Source: Marchantia polymorpha subsp. ruderalis (taxonomy: Eukaryota > Streptophyta > Marchantiopsida > Marchantiales > Marchantiaceae). From it: a stretch of DNA of 64,000 nucleotides. Shown in pieces: positions 35,193 to 46,639 of the stretch. The DNA lies in contig AP031352.1 in assembly GCA_037833965.1 (NCBI GenBank), positions 10,830,501 to 10,894,500 of the forward strand, in the 5' to 3' direction. Both the position numbers and the translations under genes were made by a program. The notes under the pieces were generated by a model. The model saw nothing but the letters and a program-made list of their open reading frames with translations, had not been told where the DNA came from and made no database searches. Positions within the stretch are counted from its first letter, which is position 1. Each line of letters opens with the position of its first letter.

Positions 35193-38100
35193 AGGAGGCC
35201 CAAAGCATTCTCTCCCGTCCTGTGTTTCTCCGAGGGACACACCGTGTCGACGCAGCATTTGTTGCGCAGCGTTATATCCCTCCCTGAATCCGTGTGGCTG
35301 AAGCTCAACGCTGTCGAATTCGCCGCTTGTTGCTTGAGCTCGATGCGGTGTCACCTCGGGTTCAGGAGTTTCTTTCTTTTGGAGCGGAACACTCGGTGCC
35401 ACAGACTAAATATTTCGTGCTTGGCTCCAATTCTGCAGGCTCGGCGTAAAGTAGATTAGACGTTCAATTGGGTGTAAAAATAGGGCTCTCAATTCGAACT
35501 CTGATATGAAGTTGTAGATAGAACTGTACTTCATGTCTGCAGTAGATTACACTTCAGATGTGGACCCGAATTGAAAGGCATCAGTTGGTCATCAAGGAAG
35601 TAGAATTTTCTCAAAGGAGGCTGTCATCCATGCATTCATGTCCTCGTTCCACTGCCTGGCAAATTGTGAAGAATCTCGAGTGTGTCTCGCTTGCATTCTC
35701 TCGAGTATCCATCCACGATCACCGACAATGTGTGGGCACGCTCCAAATGCTATCGACAAGCAGCTGGATACGTTGAATGCACCCTCGAAAACCCGCCTGC
35801 CAACAACGGCCCCCCCCCCTGCAGCTTTTGTCGGGATTGTCCGCCGCAGAACCTCCCAGCCACAAACCCTCTGCTGGCATGATAAGAATCGGTCAGTTGG
35901 AGCAGGACCTTCAACATATGGCGTAAAAACTCAAATGCCCTGCAATGATAATATTATACGAAGAGTGGGCCAGAACGAACCGAAAAGCGGGAAAATTGCA
36001 GGTAAAAGAGGCTCTCTCTGGCCTCTGAACTCGGTCGTAAGATTCAGCGGATATAGTAGATGTTCTCCCCTATCCAGACCTCTGGATCATTATACCCGCA
36101 AATACTTGGTCTTCAACCGATCTTCGATGGAAGGACAGAAAGCAACGAATATCGAGCGGAGTAAAACTCGATTTCACAATGTGTCCTTCGCTGCGACGAA
36201 CATCCTATCTAGACACACAGCTCTGTGCTACATACAGTTCATACCACGTGGTCAAAACTGGAAGCATTCGATCCGGCAGATTTGTGATTCTACAACACGA
36301 GAATCCTCCTATCAGGACAATGGGAGGAAAGGGTGGTTCGAAGGGACTCATTCTCCGACAAACGAGAATGAAGTGCTTGTAAGCAGCTGGTACGAGGGTG
36401 CCGTTTGCTTAATGGCAGAGTTGTGGATTGGATTGAGCCGAAATTTACTGCTCTGATATGAAAGTCTTCTATCCCCAAGGTTCTAATGTTGATGCACGAT
36501 TGTCGAGGGCAGCTCGTATCGTGTGTCGGTTTCATTATGAATCGAGGAGGAGAGTGTCCCGACGAAGTTGTCTTTGCTACAAGAACATTTGAGGAGAGAT
36601 TGGGTTTATCTGGGAGTCGAGTGGTCAGTCGGCCAACGAGGTTTTTTGGTATTCGTCTGAAGTCATTTTCAAAGAAGGCTTGATTGCAAGAAGAATCTTT
36701 GCAGTCCATAAATGAAATTTGGACTTCGTCGACTGTTGAACATATATGCAAGCATCTCAAAAACAAAGCAAGGTAGAAGATGTGAAGCAGTCAGCAAACC
36801 AGCTCCCAGCCCCATTGAAATAGATACAGATTGTCAGGCTTCGGACTAGGAATAGCTTGAGAGTACCATTGCGTGCGAGGGAGTAGAAGAAAGGGGTAGG
36901 GACCCTTCGGATCCCAACGATACAATGAAGATTCCGCCGAAACTGCCAGTGCCTGCTTAAGAAAATAGCAGTGTTACTTCCTTACTGTGCACTGTGTACG
37001 CTGATCTAAGCTGATATAAATTCGTAGAGTGGGACGAGAATGTCTGAACCCGTAAACAGGGAGAGAGTACAGTCATTAATTCTCGGTGGTACGTGATTGA
37101 ACTCATACCCGAGGATATAAAGGACCGAGTAAATTTCAGAACTGAGGTAAAAAGGACGGAGTATCCAGCACAAAAACACCGATGGGAAGCAAGCACATAG
37201 TGTTTGTCATGCTATGGGCACCAACAGACGATCATGCTGCTTTGAGCGCACAGGGAAACATCGATGTGTATGGAAGAACAGACTATGCCATGGGAATGGG
37301 AACGACCACGGAAGGAGCTAACGACAGAGATAAGAAAAGTGTTGAACATCATCAATCACCAAGATCAATTGTTCCCAAGTCTACTTGGTGCAAGCCTGGA
37401 TTAAAAGTCTAGGTCAGTATGGGAGTATCTTTGGGATCCAGAAGTTCAGTATCTAGAACGTCTTTCGCCATCCAGAAGTTATTCTAAATAATGAGCCATG
37501 TTGTCTCCTTCGCAGACAAAATACATGGCAAATTCCAAAAAATGCAGATATATGAGACCACCTATATTTTTTGATCATGGAGGAATAATGATTGAGTTGA
37601 TGACATTTCCTAATCAATTCGGTTTCTACGTTTTTCTTTTGTATGTATTTCTATTTAGCTGCATTTGAGGCTATTTGTGGTAAGAGAATCATTGATAATT
37701 AAAATACTCCATAAGATCATCTTGAAGTTTTGGTTAGAGAACAGAAAGTTAATCGAAGAGTGGAGTGATAAGAAAGACTTATTTGTATGTTTTTACCATT
37801 TACCATTTTTAACCAGTCTTTACCATTCGGTTATTTTGGCCATATTGGTTATCAATTTAGCCGACTCATTTACAGGATGCACTCCTTTCTTACGTTTAAT
37901 AATATTGTAAAGAGCCAACATTAATTTTTAATTTTTATTTTTCAATAGCTAACTGAAGTGGACACATTTGCATTTTTGATGTGTTTCAAAGTGCGTTACT
38001 CTATAAAAATTTCCCTCACACTTGAGACAACGATTAATGTTCAGTGTATAGTTTCCATGTATTATGGTACCATCGGGGGAGGTAGATCTCAACTTTCAGT

Positions 38101-40980
38101 TTGTAAATTTTAAGTCGGTGATTTCATTTACTTGCATACTCGATTTCGACCAGGACAATCAATGAGTAGGCCAACGCTCATAGCGCTGAAGGTGCTAACT
38201 TAGATCATACCAAAATGGGAGAAAGTTTTTGTAATGCGGAATTATTGGCAAGAATTGGTGATGACTTGTGATGTGCATTTGCACTTGCGTTGTTGATCAG
38301 CAAGGAATCAAGTGCCGGAACATGCGCATGTACGTGTAGTCATACATGTTATGGCTGCCCCTCTCGAGGCTAAACACAATGCGATTGTGATTCAGAAAGT
38401 TGACAGTTCTATGATTCCCTTTGCAGATACTGTTACAAAGTCTCTTCCTTAACGCAGCAGCCAAGAAACAAGATTGTCAGAACCCTCAGAAATGCATCCA
38501 TCCACATGTGTCAATGATGACGATGCACAATGGCGGAAGATGGAGACCCGCCACTTCGTTCAACGATTATGCACTGAAATGCAATTTACACACTTTGCTG
38601 AAAGCAGTGCCTATGTCATAACCAACGGACTTGGGAATCCTTGTCCTCCTTTCTAGCCCCTTTCGCCTACTCAAATTGGACATGTTTTTGCTATTTTGCC
38701 TTCCCACGACACTGTATCGATGGGATATCTATCATCCACCTGCAGGTCCCCGATGGACCAAATAAAGCAGATCAATAACTGTGATACAGTTATAGGAGTC
38801 TTGAAGAAGAAGATGTTTGCTGAAAATCCCTAATGGTTGTCATGGAAATAATTTCTTCAGAACTGTCCCCGATGAATCAGGTGACCACTGTGGGTCCGTG
38901 TTTGCTGTAGGATTTCATTCATGTAGGATTGATGAAGTTTGAGATTTGTTCCCCAATACTTTATCTACACAAGTTGGTATCTGTGTTCAACCATTTTAGC
39001 ATTCCTAGCCAATCAAGCTTGCATGATTGGAATGATTAGATCCCATCACATGGATGCAGATACACGAGTGTATGGGGTCATAATTGTGGCCAGGTTCATC
39101 GTTGACCCAGAATGGACTGGGGAAGAGTAAAACCTGCATACCTCACTGCGATCGCTCCTTTGGACAGAATTCAGTCCAGGTGCAGATAACCCTGTGCTTT
39201 CCCACCTTGATTGGCATTTGAGCTCTGCACTCTGCAAGGAGTCTTAGAAACTGAAGCTGTAATCATGGCTCTACTCTCGAGCAATGCAGAGAGGACTAAC
39301 AGGAGTCGGGAAGCTGAAGTTTCTCCAGGTCTTGGAGTTCGCAGCCGAGAGTACGAGGACAGCAATGTTTGGGAGCAGGCCTCGAAAAGTTTCAGTAAAA
39401 TCATTACATTCTTGTTCTTGTAGAAGGCTTTGGCCAAGGTATGCGACCAATTTGGTCGAAGCAACATACAATGCAACTTAGCGCACTACTGGATATGATT
39501 CCGAAGCATTGGTATTTTCTTAATACTTGATGTGAGCTGCAGGTGGAGGTGGAGGTCGAAGTCCACGCTGTAAGCTTCGTCCTTTTATGGAGTTGTCTGT
39601 TAAGCGGAACGTCGAGCAAGTGAGGTTGAGGATTTCTGTCCAACCATTCTGAACGTGAAGCTCAAGATGACGGGGCTAAATGTTGGAGGAGACATTTTTT
39701 TATATCGGATTGTCAAAATGCACGATTACTACCGTCTGCCAGATAACCTGTATCTGCACCGGGATTACTTATTGCCTGATCTCGATTTCTCAAGCTCGTA
39801 ATCTAGCTCGAATATTTCGGGGTCCAGCAGTAGCTTCCAACTGCGCTTGTCATGAGAATCATGTTCCTGGTTTCTCCTTAGAACTAATGAATTCCTCCGG
39901 AGATAAGCAACACGTTGCCGCAAGGCGGAACAGAGTGTTGTCTATCCTTCCGATTTCAGTAGCTCACAACTATGTCAGCTCATGTTTGAGGCTGGCTAGC
40001 TCCAGAGCTCAGCCGCCTGAGCTTCAATTTGGTTGGTACCTGGTGACGTGAATGTTCAGTAGACTTTGTGCGTTGGTTGATATGTCGTTGCAATCATTTA
40101 CAGCCTGCTCAGACTTTTGTGTACAGGCTACAAGCACCGGAGGAATCGAGATAATTGTGATGTCGGACACGTAGGTCGGGCAAATCTGCAACTGGAGAAG
40201 AAATCCAAGGGGTTGAGAAATTGGGCCATGTGATCATAAAAAATGGAAAACGGATGATTGTGGTTACGATGTACGAGATCCAAGGCCGAGAGAATATGAG
40301 ATGTGATCAACTGGACTCATCGAATGATCTCACACTGACCATCTGATTCACGTTTGTGCCGGCTCAGAATGCTCAGGAGAATGCGACCTGAAACGTCAGC
40401 CAGGAGAATGATTATACATCCCATCTTAGCATCTTCTGTTACGTGAATTTTGTTTCAGTTCTCTTTCTGCCAATTGTCCCATGACTTCCGGGACCATTGC
40501 TTGATGAACTAGCACTGAATTCAGTTGAGAATGTATCGTTCTACGTGTGCTTTTGCACACTTCTGAAGTTTGTCGTTTGTCATTTGTATTTTGATACTCG
40601 TTTGACAGTCCGAGTTGCTGTCATGGTGGACATTCAGTGGAGGTTCATATTCTGCCCATGCCGGCATACTCAATTGGCGCCAGATTTTTCAGGAGTAAAG
40701 AAAAAGGTATTTTAATTTGGCAAGGGAGTTGAATTCCCCCACTGACAATCGCTACGACTTTGAATCAAAGTTAGCGTAAATGCTTTCATCGAGGGGCCGA
40801 GCACACTATCCCCATTCCAGCCACATCGAACATATTCCCGGATGGTACGATTTTTCATCGATGGTATCGTCGATCATCCCAACCGATCGAGGTCGTAGCG
40901 GTTGAAATGAATATCATCGTTCGGAGGATCCGAACGACAGATATTTTGCTTTGAAGGCCGGCAGCCGACGAGTCTCCGAC
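35193..40980. other. Long intergenic stretch with no confirmed gene
   Basis: Nearly 6 kb of moderate composition after GCST. Apart from the isolated 272-codon frame listed separately, the open frames are short and overlap on both strands, and I recognise no domain, tRNA or transposon protein. It could hold UTRs, non-coding transcripts or old relics. Confidence 0.45.
35638..36456 (+). CDS. Hypothetical 272-residue ORF, doubtful
   Basis: An ATG-initiated frame of 272 codons, 445 bp downstream of the GCST stop on the same strand. I do not recognise it. The translation shows no domain, signal peptide, membrane segment or repeat; it is rich in Ser, Arg, Thr, Cys and Asn, as translated non-coding DNA often is. 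It includes a short Pro-Ala run encoded by a poly-C tract near 35.81 kb. The length is somewhat above what I would expect by chance, which is the only reason to list it. It may be a chance frame within the GCST 3' region. Confidence 0.18.
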   Translation: MSSFHCLANCEESRVCLACILSSIHPRSPTMCGHAPNAIDKQLDTLNAPSKTRLPTTAPPPAAFVGIVRRRTSQPQTLCWHDKNRSVGAGPSTYGVKTQMPCNDNIIRRVGQNEPKSGKIAGKRGSLWPLNSVVRFSGYSRCSPLSRPLDHYTRKYLVFNRSSMEGQKATNIERSKTRFHNVSFAATNILSRHTALCYIQFIPRGQNWKHSIRQICDSTTRESSYQDNGRKGWFEGTHSPTNENEVLVSSWYEGAVCLMAELWIGLSRNLLL

Positions 40981-41059
40981 CCTTGCAGCTCATGTCTGCT
41001 TCACGTCGGAGAAGATACGATTTCTTCCATTGTGACCAGAGCCTCTGGAGCTCGACCAC

Positions 41060-41077
41060 TGACGTCACCCGTGACGC
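41060..41077. promoter_or_regulatory. as-1-like pair of TGACG motifs
   Basis: A palindromic TGACGTCA at 41060-41067 is followed by TGACGCC at 41072. The two TGACG motifs are exactly 12 bp apart in the same orientation, the spacing of the as-1 element bound by TGA-class bZIP factors. The nearest recognised gene downstream is the DUF599 gene, 1.55 kb away, so the target is uncertain. Confidence 0.4.
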
Positions 41078-41123
41078 CATGAATCGCCGTGAGGTACATG
41101 CGGCAGCAGCAATGGAAGTGCTC

Positions 41124-41150
41124 GGGCAGGGGCAGGGGCAGGGGCAGGGC
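41124..41150. repeat. (GGGCAG)n hexanucleotide repeat
   Basis: Just over four perfect copies of GGGCAG. In one frame it would encode Gly-Gln repeats, but I have no evidence that the region is translated. Confidence 0.85.
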
Positions 41151-42630
41151 CCAAACGCTCAGTTGAAGTCAATGGAGTCCGATACTCAAGAGTGCGCAAT
41201 CCGAGCTCCAATTGTTAATTGGATTCCCAAACGACAGCGTCAACTGAAACACTGGATCAGATTGATGGGCTCGGAGTTCAGGAGACGGGAGGACGGAAAG
41301 ACGACCCGGTCCAAATGCTGGCGATGGGGCCCGAAGGCAGCAGAATTCGAGACGTAGCCTGCAAGTCATGACTGGCTCGAGCAGCAGCACTGAAAGTCTG
41401 GCCCCGGTGGGCGGCGGCTTGATGTCTGGAGACGCAGAATTGGAAGATGGCCGAGCGAGATTACGGCGGTGGAATTCCAGCGAGGCTTGGCTGTCGGAGG
41501 GTGGGCGAGTGCGAAGCGCCATGGAGCCATGGAGCCAAGAGACCAAGGCTGAGGCAGGTAGTGGTGCATTTTGTGGGCCAGGGACGGAGGCAGCGGAGCT
41601 GCGGAGAGGCAGAGAGGAGCGCGGCGGTAATTTCTGCGCCGAGAGAATTAGAGAGATGGATCGAGGCCACCATGTCATGCCAACAGTGCAGCAGCCGGGC
41701 ATGAACCTTCATTCCGGCCCAAATTCGGACTGGCCATGAGCAATCTCCGGGCCCGGGCACGACACATCGATAGTGACAGGAGCCGAGGGAATGAAGTCCA
41801 GGGGTTTATGATCGGACGAATTTTCTGCTGAGGCTACTCGAGCGCGAGCAAAGATGCCCGCCCCGCCCCATCCTCTTCAGACACGACGATGATGCTGCCG
41901 GTGCCTCGGGGGTGGGTGCGATGCCATCTTTAGAATCTGTGGCTCCTGCAATTTAAGCAGCTTCCTCTGCACTGCAGCCATTCATCCTCCCTCACTGCTC
42001 TCTTGCGCAGGCTGGGAAGCTGGCCAGGAAGGGAAGCTGCAAGCGGCCGGGCAACGCAACGCTTCCCTTTCTGCTAGGGTCTCATGCCCCATATGCCCGA
42101 GCTCGAGGGTTTCCTAGAAAAGGCCCATGCGTGCCTCGAGTCTCGAATCGAATCCCCAGTGATCGAACCACTTGAGAGATACAGGACCTCATCCATTCTC
42201 TCCGGTCCAGAGGTGGGTGCTCGTCTTGTATGCGTCAAGCATAAATCCAAATCCCCAGGTGTCTTCGAAGCCGATCGAGCAATCAGCTATTGCGCCCTTG
42301 CCGTGCTTGCGATTGGCGTCGGAGACGAGGAGGAGACACAGCAGTGACTGCTGAAGAAAGTGAGACAGCGTCACTGATTCTTCATGGATATTTTGCCCGA
42401 CAGGGTTTAGAACAAAATTCATCGACAAGACGAGGTTTAAGAAGTTGGCGGTGGAACTTCAGTGGGGTGGGTCTGACAGTAGTGACAATTGAGCTCGTCT
42501 GATTCTGGTCCGCTCGATCAGAAGAAGAAGGGAGGGTGTGGCACATTCGGGGAAACGAGGAAGAGCGAGCTGATAGAATAGAACACAATTATTCGATAAA
42601 GCTGTCGAGGGCGAATTGAAGGGTAAACAA
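41151..42630. other. GC-richer region upstream of the DUF599 gene
   Basis: Moderately GC-rich sequence with overlapping open frames on both strands, up to 177 codons on the minus strand and 123 on the plus. None shows a domain or resembles its neighbours. Promoter and 5' untranslated sequence of the DUF599 gene are the most likely content near the right end. Confidence 0.4.
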
Positions 42631-43956
42631 ATGGCTTGGAATGCATATTACCTCGATCTGACACTTTCGCCCATCGCGTTTCTCATGATGGTCGCCTACA
42701 ATGTCCATCTGTACATTCGCATTACGCGCAGCCCGATGACCACCGTCATGGGAGTGAACAACCGAGCCAGACGAGCGTGGGTCCGCTCTATCATACAAGT
42801 AAGCGTTTCTCACAGACATCTCGCAGACAACACCATGGAAGTTCGAGCACAGGGCTCTGTGACTCAATCCGGCTCTCTTAAAAAACCTCTAGTTCAGTTT
42901 ATCTTCCTTTGGTATCACAATGTTCGTCAACATGGCTCCAGTTAGCCATGCGCATTTGTTCTGGTGGGCTTGTTCCCACAATTTGGGGTCGAATTTGGGT
43001 TCAATCTCCCGAGACATGTCACACGAAAGCTTCTTTCCTGCCCAAATCTCTACATCCTTCTCCCGCCGAGGATGTAATCACATATATCCATATCTACTGG
43101 CGGCGAAATATTTAGAATTTGTCTTGAGAATTTCTCTCCGATTTCCAGATTTGGGACCTGAGAGTTTGCTATCCGCTCTGACTGTCTTTGCATCTTTCCT
43201 CTGGCTCGAAATCTGTTGAATGCAAAAAATTCTCGGGGCTTCGTGCATGTCCTTGACCTTGACCTCGACCTTGCAATCGGCTGTGAGCAGGACAATGAGA
43301 AGAGGAATATTCTGGCAGTGCAGACGCTGCGAAACAGTATCATGGGCTCGACGCTGCTGGCGACGACGGCCATCCTGTTGAGCTCGGCAGTGGCAGCGTT
43401 TCTGGCCAGCTCGTATGATGTGAAGCAGCGAATCGGCTCGTCGGTGCTGGGGTCGCAGTCGGCGGTGTCGTTGGGGGTCAAGTACATGGCGCTGCTGTCG
43501 GGATTTCTCAGCGCATTCCTGTGCTACGTGCAGTCTGTCCGATACACGAATCACGTCAATTTCAACATCAACCTTCCGGACAAGTCCGTGACGCCTGAGT
43601 ATGTGGCCGACGTTCTGGAGAGAGCAGCGAATTTCCACACCATCGGCACGAGGGCCTTCTACATGACCGTCCCTCTGCTTCTGTGGCTCTTCGGGCCGAT
43701 TCCTTTTTTCGCCTCCACCATCGTGCTCATCCCCACGTGGTACCACCTGGACTCTGCCATCGAGCCCGACAGCAAGACGGCAGGTTCTGGAGCAGAGCAG
43801 GGCAGAGGGGAATCCTTGAAGAAGACGAACGATGTTGTTTCTGCTGTCGTTTCCAGCGAGAAGGATCGTCGTCCTGTTGCCAGGCCCGCCCCCTTCACTC
43901 CGCATGTCCATGACGAGGATGTGTGTCCCGTTTGCCACGCGTGTAGGAAAATCTAA
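42631..43956 (+). CDS. DUF599 family integral membrane protein, two exons
   Basis: Plant membrane protein of unknown biochemical function. Exons 42631-42798 and 43291-43956, with a 492-bp GT-AG phase-0 intron; the product is 277 residues. Exon 1 gives the family's N-terminal helix and signature: MAWNAYYLDLTLSPIAFL, then NVHLYIRITRSPMTTVMGVN and RARRAWV. Exon 2 begins DNEKRNILAVQTLRNSIM, which fits the conserved block before the second helix. Further hydrophobic segments are STLLATTAILLSSAVAAFL, YMALLSGFLSAFLCYVQSV and AFYMTVPLLLWLFG. The C-terminal tail is hydrophilic and ends in a CPVCHAC cluster that may bind metal or carry lipid (inference). The start ATG has A at -3 and G at +4. Several motif landmarks match Arabidopsis DUF599 proteins as I remember them. 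Confidence 0.9.
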
Positions 43957-45243
43957 GCACCAGGTTCTGGCTGTCGAAAGCATTCTCGTCTCCACTGCAT
44001 GCACTCTGGGGAGGAAGTTCAGATTTGAGATCATATATGTACATAACGAGAACACGTAGGTTCGAAGAGTGCACTATCGAAAGATAGATATACGCATGTA
44101 TTATATAGCATAGCATAGCGAAACTCGAAGAAAGCCTGGATCGATTAGATCCTGCGATACATGGACGAGGCCATATGACACTACGACTGCTCATGGCTTC
44201 AAATTCTTGGTGCGCAACGACCTCGTGTATCATGGAGGCCATTACAGCGGGCGAGCACACACACACAATTCACAATCAGGGACTGCAAGTTTAGGAACGC
44301 AAATACTTGGATGATGATAGGTCCATACTTTCTGTCCTGTGTATTCATCTGATAATAATTTGTGAAAAGAGTCTAAGTGAAGTCTTTTCATTTCATGAAC
44401 TCCTCTCGGACATGTTGAAGAAGAACGCTTGTGGTGTTTCATGTTCACCAAAAGTTCACATTGCTTGCTATCGTCTCAGCGCATGTGCAATGAATTCTGA
44501 ACGGAAGATTCTCGTTTACCTCTTCTCGTTAGCATTGGCTGTGGCGTCGAATGTTAAAACTCATTCGAGCTAAGTCAGTCATCTGCCAGTGAATTTGCAT
44601 AATGCAACCAATTTTAGTGATCTGTTCCGTTGTATATAAACTTTCACATCATGCACGTAAGCTTGACAGAACACATGCAGCGTGAGGTGCCAGCCATAGC
44701 TTATCTGTTGTTTGCTGCCAATGTTCAGGTGAGGAAATCGGGTGGAATGTCCGAAAGCTTCTTGCGGAAGACGACAGGAACCTCATGGTCTGGATAAGTC
44801 GCCAAGCAATTCCATCTCGCTTCTTTCGGCAATTGCCTGGCGGTGGTCATGCTCTGGGCAGCGCTTGGTGTCGGACATGATTCGGCCCCGGGATTTCCAA
44901 GCAGGCAGTGCGACGCATGGATCACTGTAAGAGCATACGTCTCTAGGCTGAATATGCTCTGATGCCTCCATAGATAGGGAGAAATCGCACTCTCACCAAA
45001 AATTACAAGACGAGGAAACATTCATACCTCGTAAAGTGGACAATGAACAACACAAACTTAGGTATACATTCTAACCATATATATGCGGGTGACAAGATTT
45101 CTGGCTCGTAACAGTATCATGAGATAGTACCTTCAGGTCTCCAACGATGAATTAGAGTAGGTTATCGTTTGAATAAATGATAAACACATCAAAACATGTA
45201 GTATTTTGACAACTATTACATTCTATTGCATATTCTGTTATAA
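43957..45243. other. Intergenic downstream of DUF599
   Basis: Contains the DUF599 3' untranslated region. No recognised gene, repeat or RNA; open frames are at most 123 codons and lack any domain. Confidence 0.5.
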
Positions 45244-45304
45244 TTTAGTTGGCTAGTATATTCAGTTGTTACCCAAGAGACCCGGATTCAAATCTCGGTG
45301 AAGG
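45244..45304 (+). repeat. tRNA-like sequence, possible SINE head or tRNA relic
   Basis: TAGTTGGCTAGTAT resembles a D arm with an A box, and GACCCGGATTCAAATCTCGG resembles a T arm with a B box about 35 bp later. The intervening anticodon stem does not pair and the acceptor ends do not match, so this is not a functional tRNA. A degenerate tRNA or the tRNA-derived head of a SINE are both possible. Confidence 0.35.
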
Positions 45305-45339
45305 ATGAAACATTGACCCGGACTGTTTAGTTTAGTCGG

Positions 45340-45375
45340 GCGTCTAAATTACCTAAACTAGGTTAATTTAGACGC
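45340..45375. repeat. 12-bp perfect inverted repeat
   Basis: GCGTCTAAATTA at 45340-45351 and its reverse complement at 45364-45375 flank a 12-nt spacer. It lies just downstream of the tRNA-like segment and might be part of the same repeat. Confidence 0.7.
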
Positions 45376-45699
45376 ACCAGGATACCTTCGTTTAGGATTG
45401 GTGTAGGCGCTGTGTGAATGTGAGCTTAATCAAGTATTTACAGTGCAAATCACTGCTCGAATTGCTCAATAACATCCTGAAAATTTTGATTTTCGGGCTA
45501 TTAGAACCCAAAGACGACGCGGGGAATGGAATCTCTTTCTCTTGCTTTGAGGCATTACTTCTGAAAAATCTAAATTCATCAGGAGTTCATCATCTACTGT
45601 GGAGGGATATTCTCCCCTCCCCTCAAGAGGAGTAGCGGACCGCAGTCCGTTCTATTGTTACAAGTTCCATTCATCTCCTTATCGATGAGATCCACGGCT

Positions 45700-46150
45700 T
45701 TGCAGGCGTTTGATAGTGAACCGGGACATGGTCAAGAGACTCTGGAACACTTGTTGGTCAACTGCTTTTGAGGCTTTCAGAGAATTGTTCCTCGATTCAC
45801 CGTAACCTGGAGGCTGACACAGTTATCTTGAGGTTTAAATCGGTCGCCAAAACAGGGCTCAACTTCATATTGGTTGCTGAACTGAATGCCACACATCATA
45901 TCTCTTCAGTGCAAATGTTCATTTGAGAATCAGGAAAAGAGTTTTCGGAAGAGACCTGTGCTTTCGCATTCAGATTTTATCGGCTCTCATCTCACACGCA
46001 ACGCAGTCAATGTTTCTCGTCGGAGACTCAAGAGCAAATCTACAGGCTTAAGACATATCTAGAGAGTTCAGGATGGTAATTCAAGCAGATGGTTTCCTTG
46101 CAGCAAAAAGCATCATCTTTCCCTCAACTTGGAGTCCATTGCTTAACGAG
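45700..46150 (+). pseudogene. Probable relic of a LINE-type reverse transcriptase (zinc-binding tail)
   Basis: At 45724-45768 the plus strand reads GHGQETLEHLLVNCF, then stop. ETLxHLLxxC is the core of the zf-RVT segment at the C-terminus of plant non-LTR retrotransposon ORF2 proteins. The upstream Cys pair expected in zf-RVT is not visible, and stops interrupt all frames on either side, so only a decayed fragment is present. The boundaries given are nominal. The call rests on one short motif and could be coincidence. Confidence 0.3.
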
Positions 46151-46639
46151 GTTAGAGCTCAAAAATTTTAGTCCAGCCTTTTTACTCACTCAATTATGGC
46201 TCCGATCGACTATTCGAATGAAAGCTCACTTGCAGTCTATAACAACGAAGGCTCAATAATTTCAGTGTTACACCTTGTAAAATGCGCCCTATGCACGATG
46301 CTACCCTTGACTTCTGTCTAGTTTAGGTAGTTAAGGCGTCTCGGAATACGATCGCCTACATCAATCAGGCCTGAACATTGCCCATTTTTTTCGGTATCTT
46401 GATGAGACTACTCGTCAATATTGTACAGAAAATGTCTAAAGTTTCCTTTTAAAAATTGTGTTTGAAACAGAATCTAGATGGGAATTGAACAGAATTTATA
46501 CAAGTGTAGAAACGCCTCTAGTAACCGAAATTGCAAGAGGAATTAAGGCTCTTGACGTGCCTATGTGCTTCTGATGTGATGAAAGGATATTTATAAGCTC
46601 CAATGGCGCGTGGAAAACTTGTAAATGCTCGGCTCCACT

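Noticed and set aside
41169-41739. Overlapping 177-codon (minus) and 123-codon (plus) frames
   Set aside because: Both are low-complexity translations of a GC-richer stretch; neither shows a domain or plausible splice links to DUF599.
43078-44055. 325-codon minus-strand frame over the DUF599 gene
   Set aside because: Antisense shadow of a gene whose sense strand has a clear family match; its translation is Arg/His-rich and featureless.
45244-45304. Functional tRNA gene
   Set aside because: T-arm and D-arm resemblance only; anticodon and acceptor stems do not pair.
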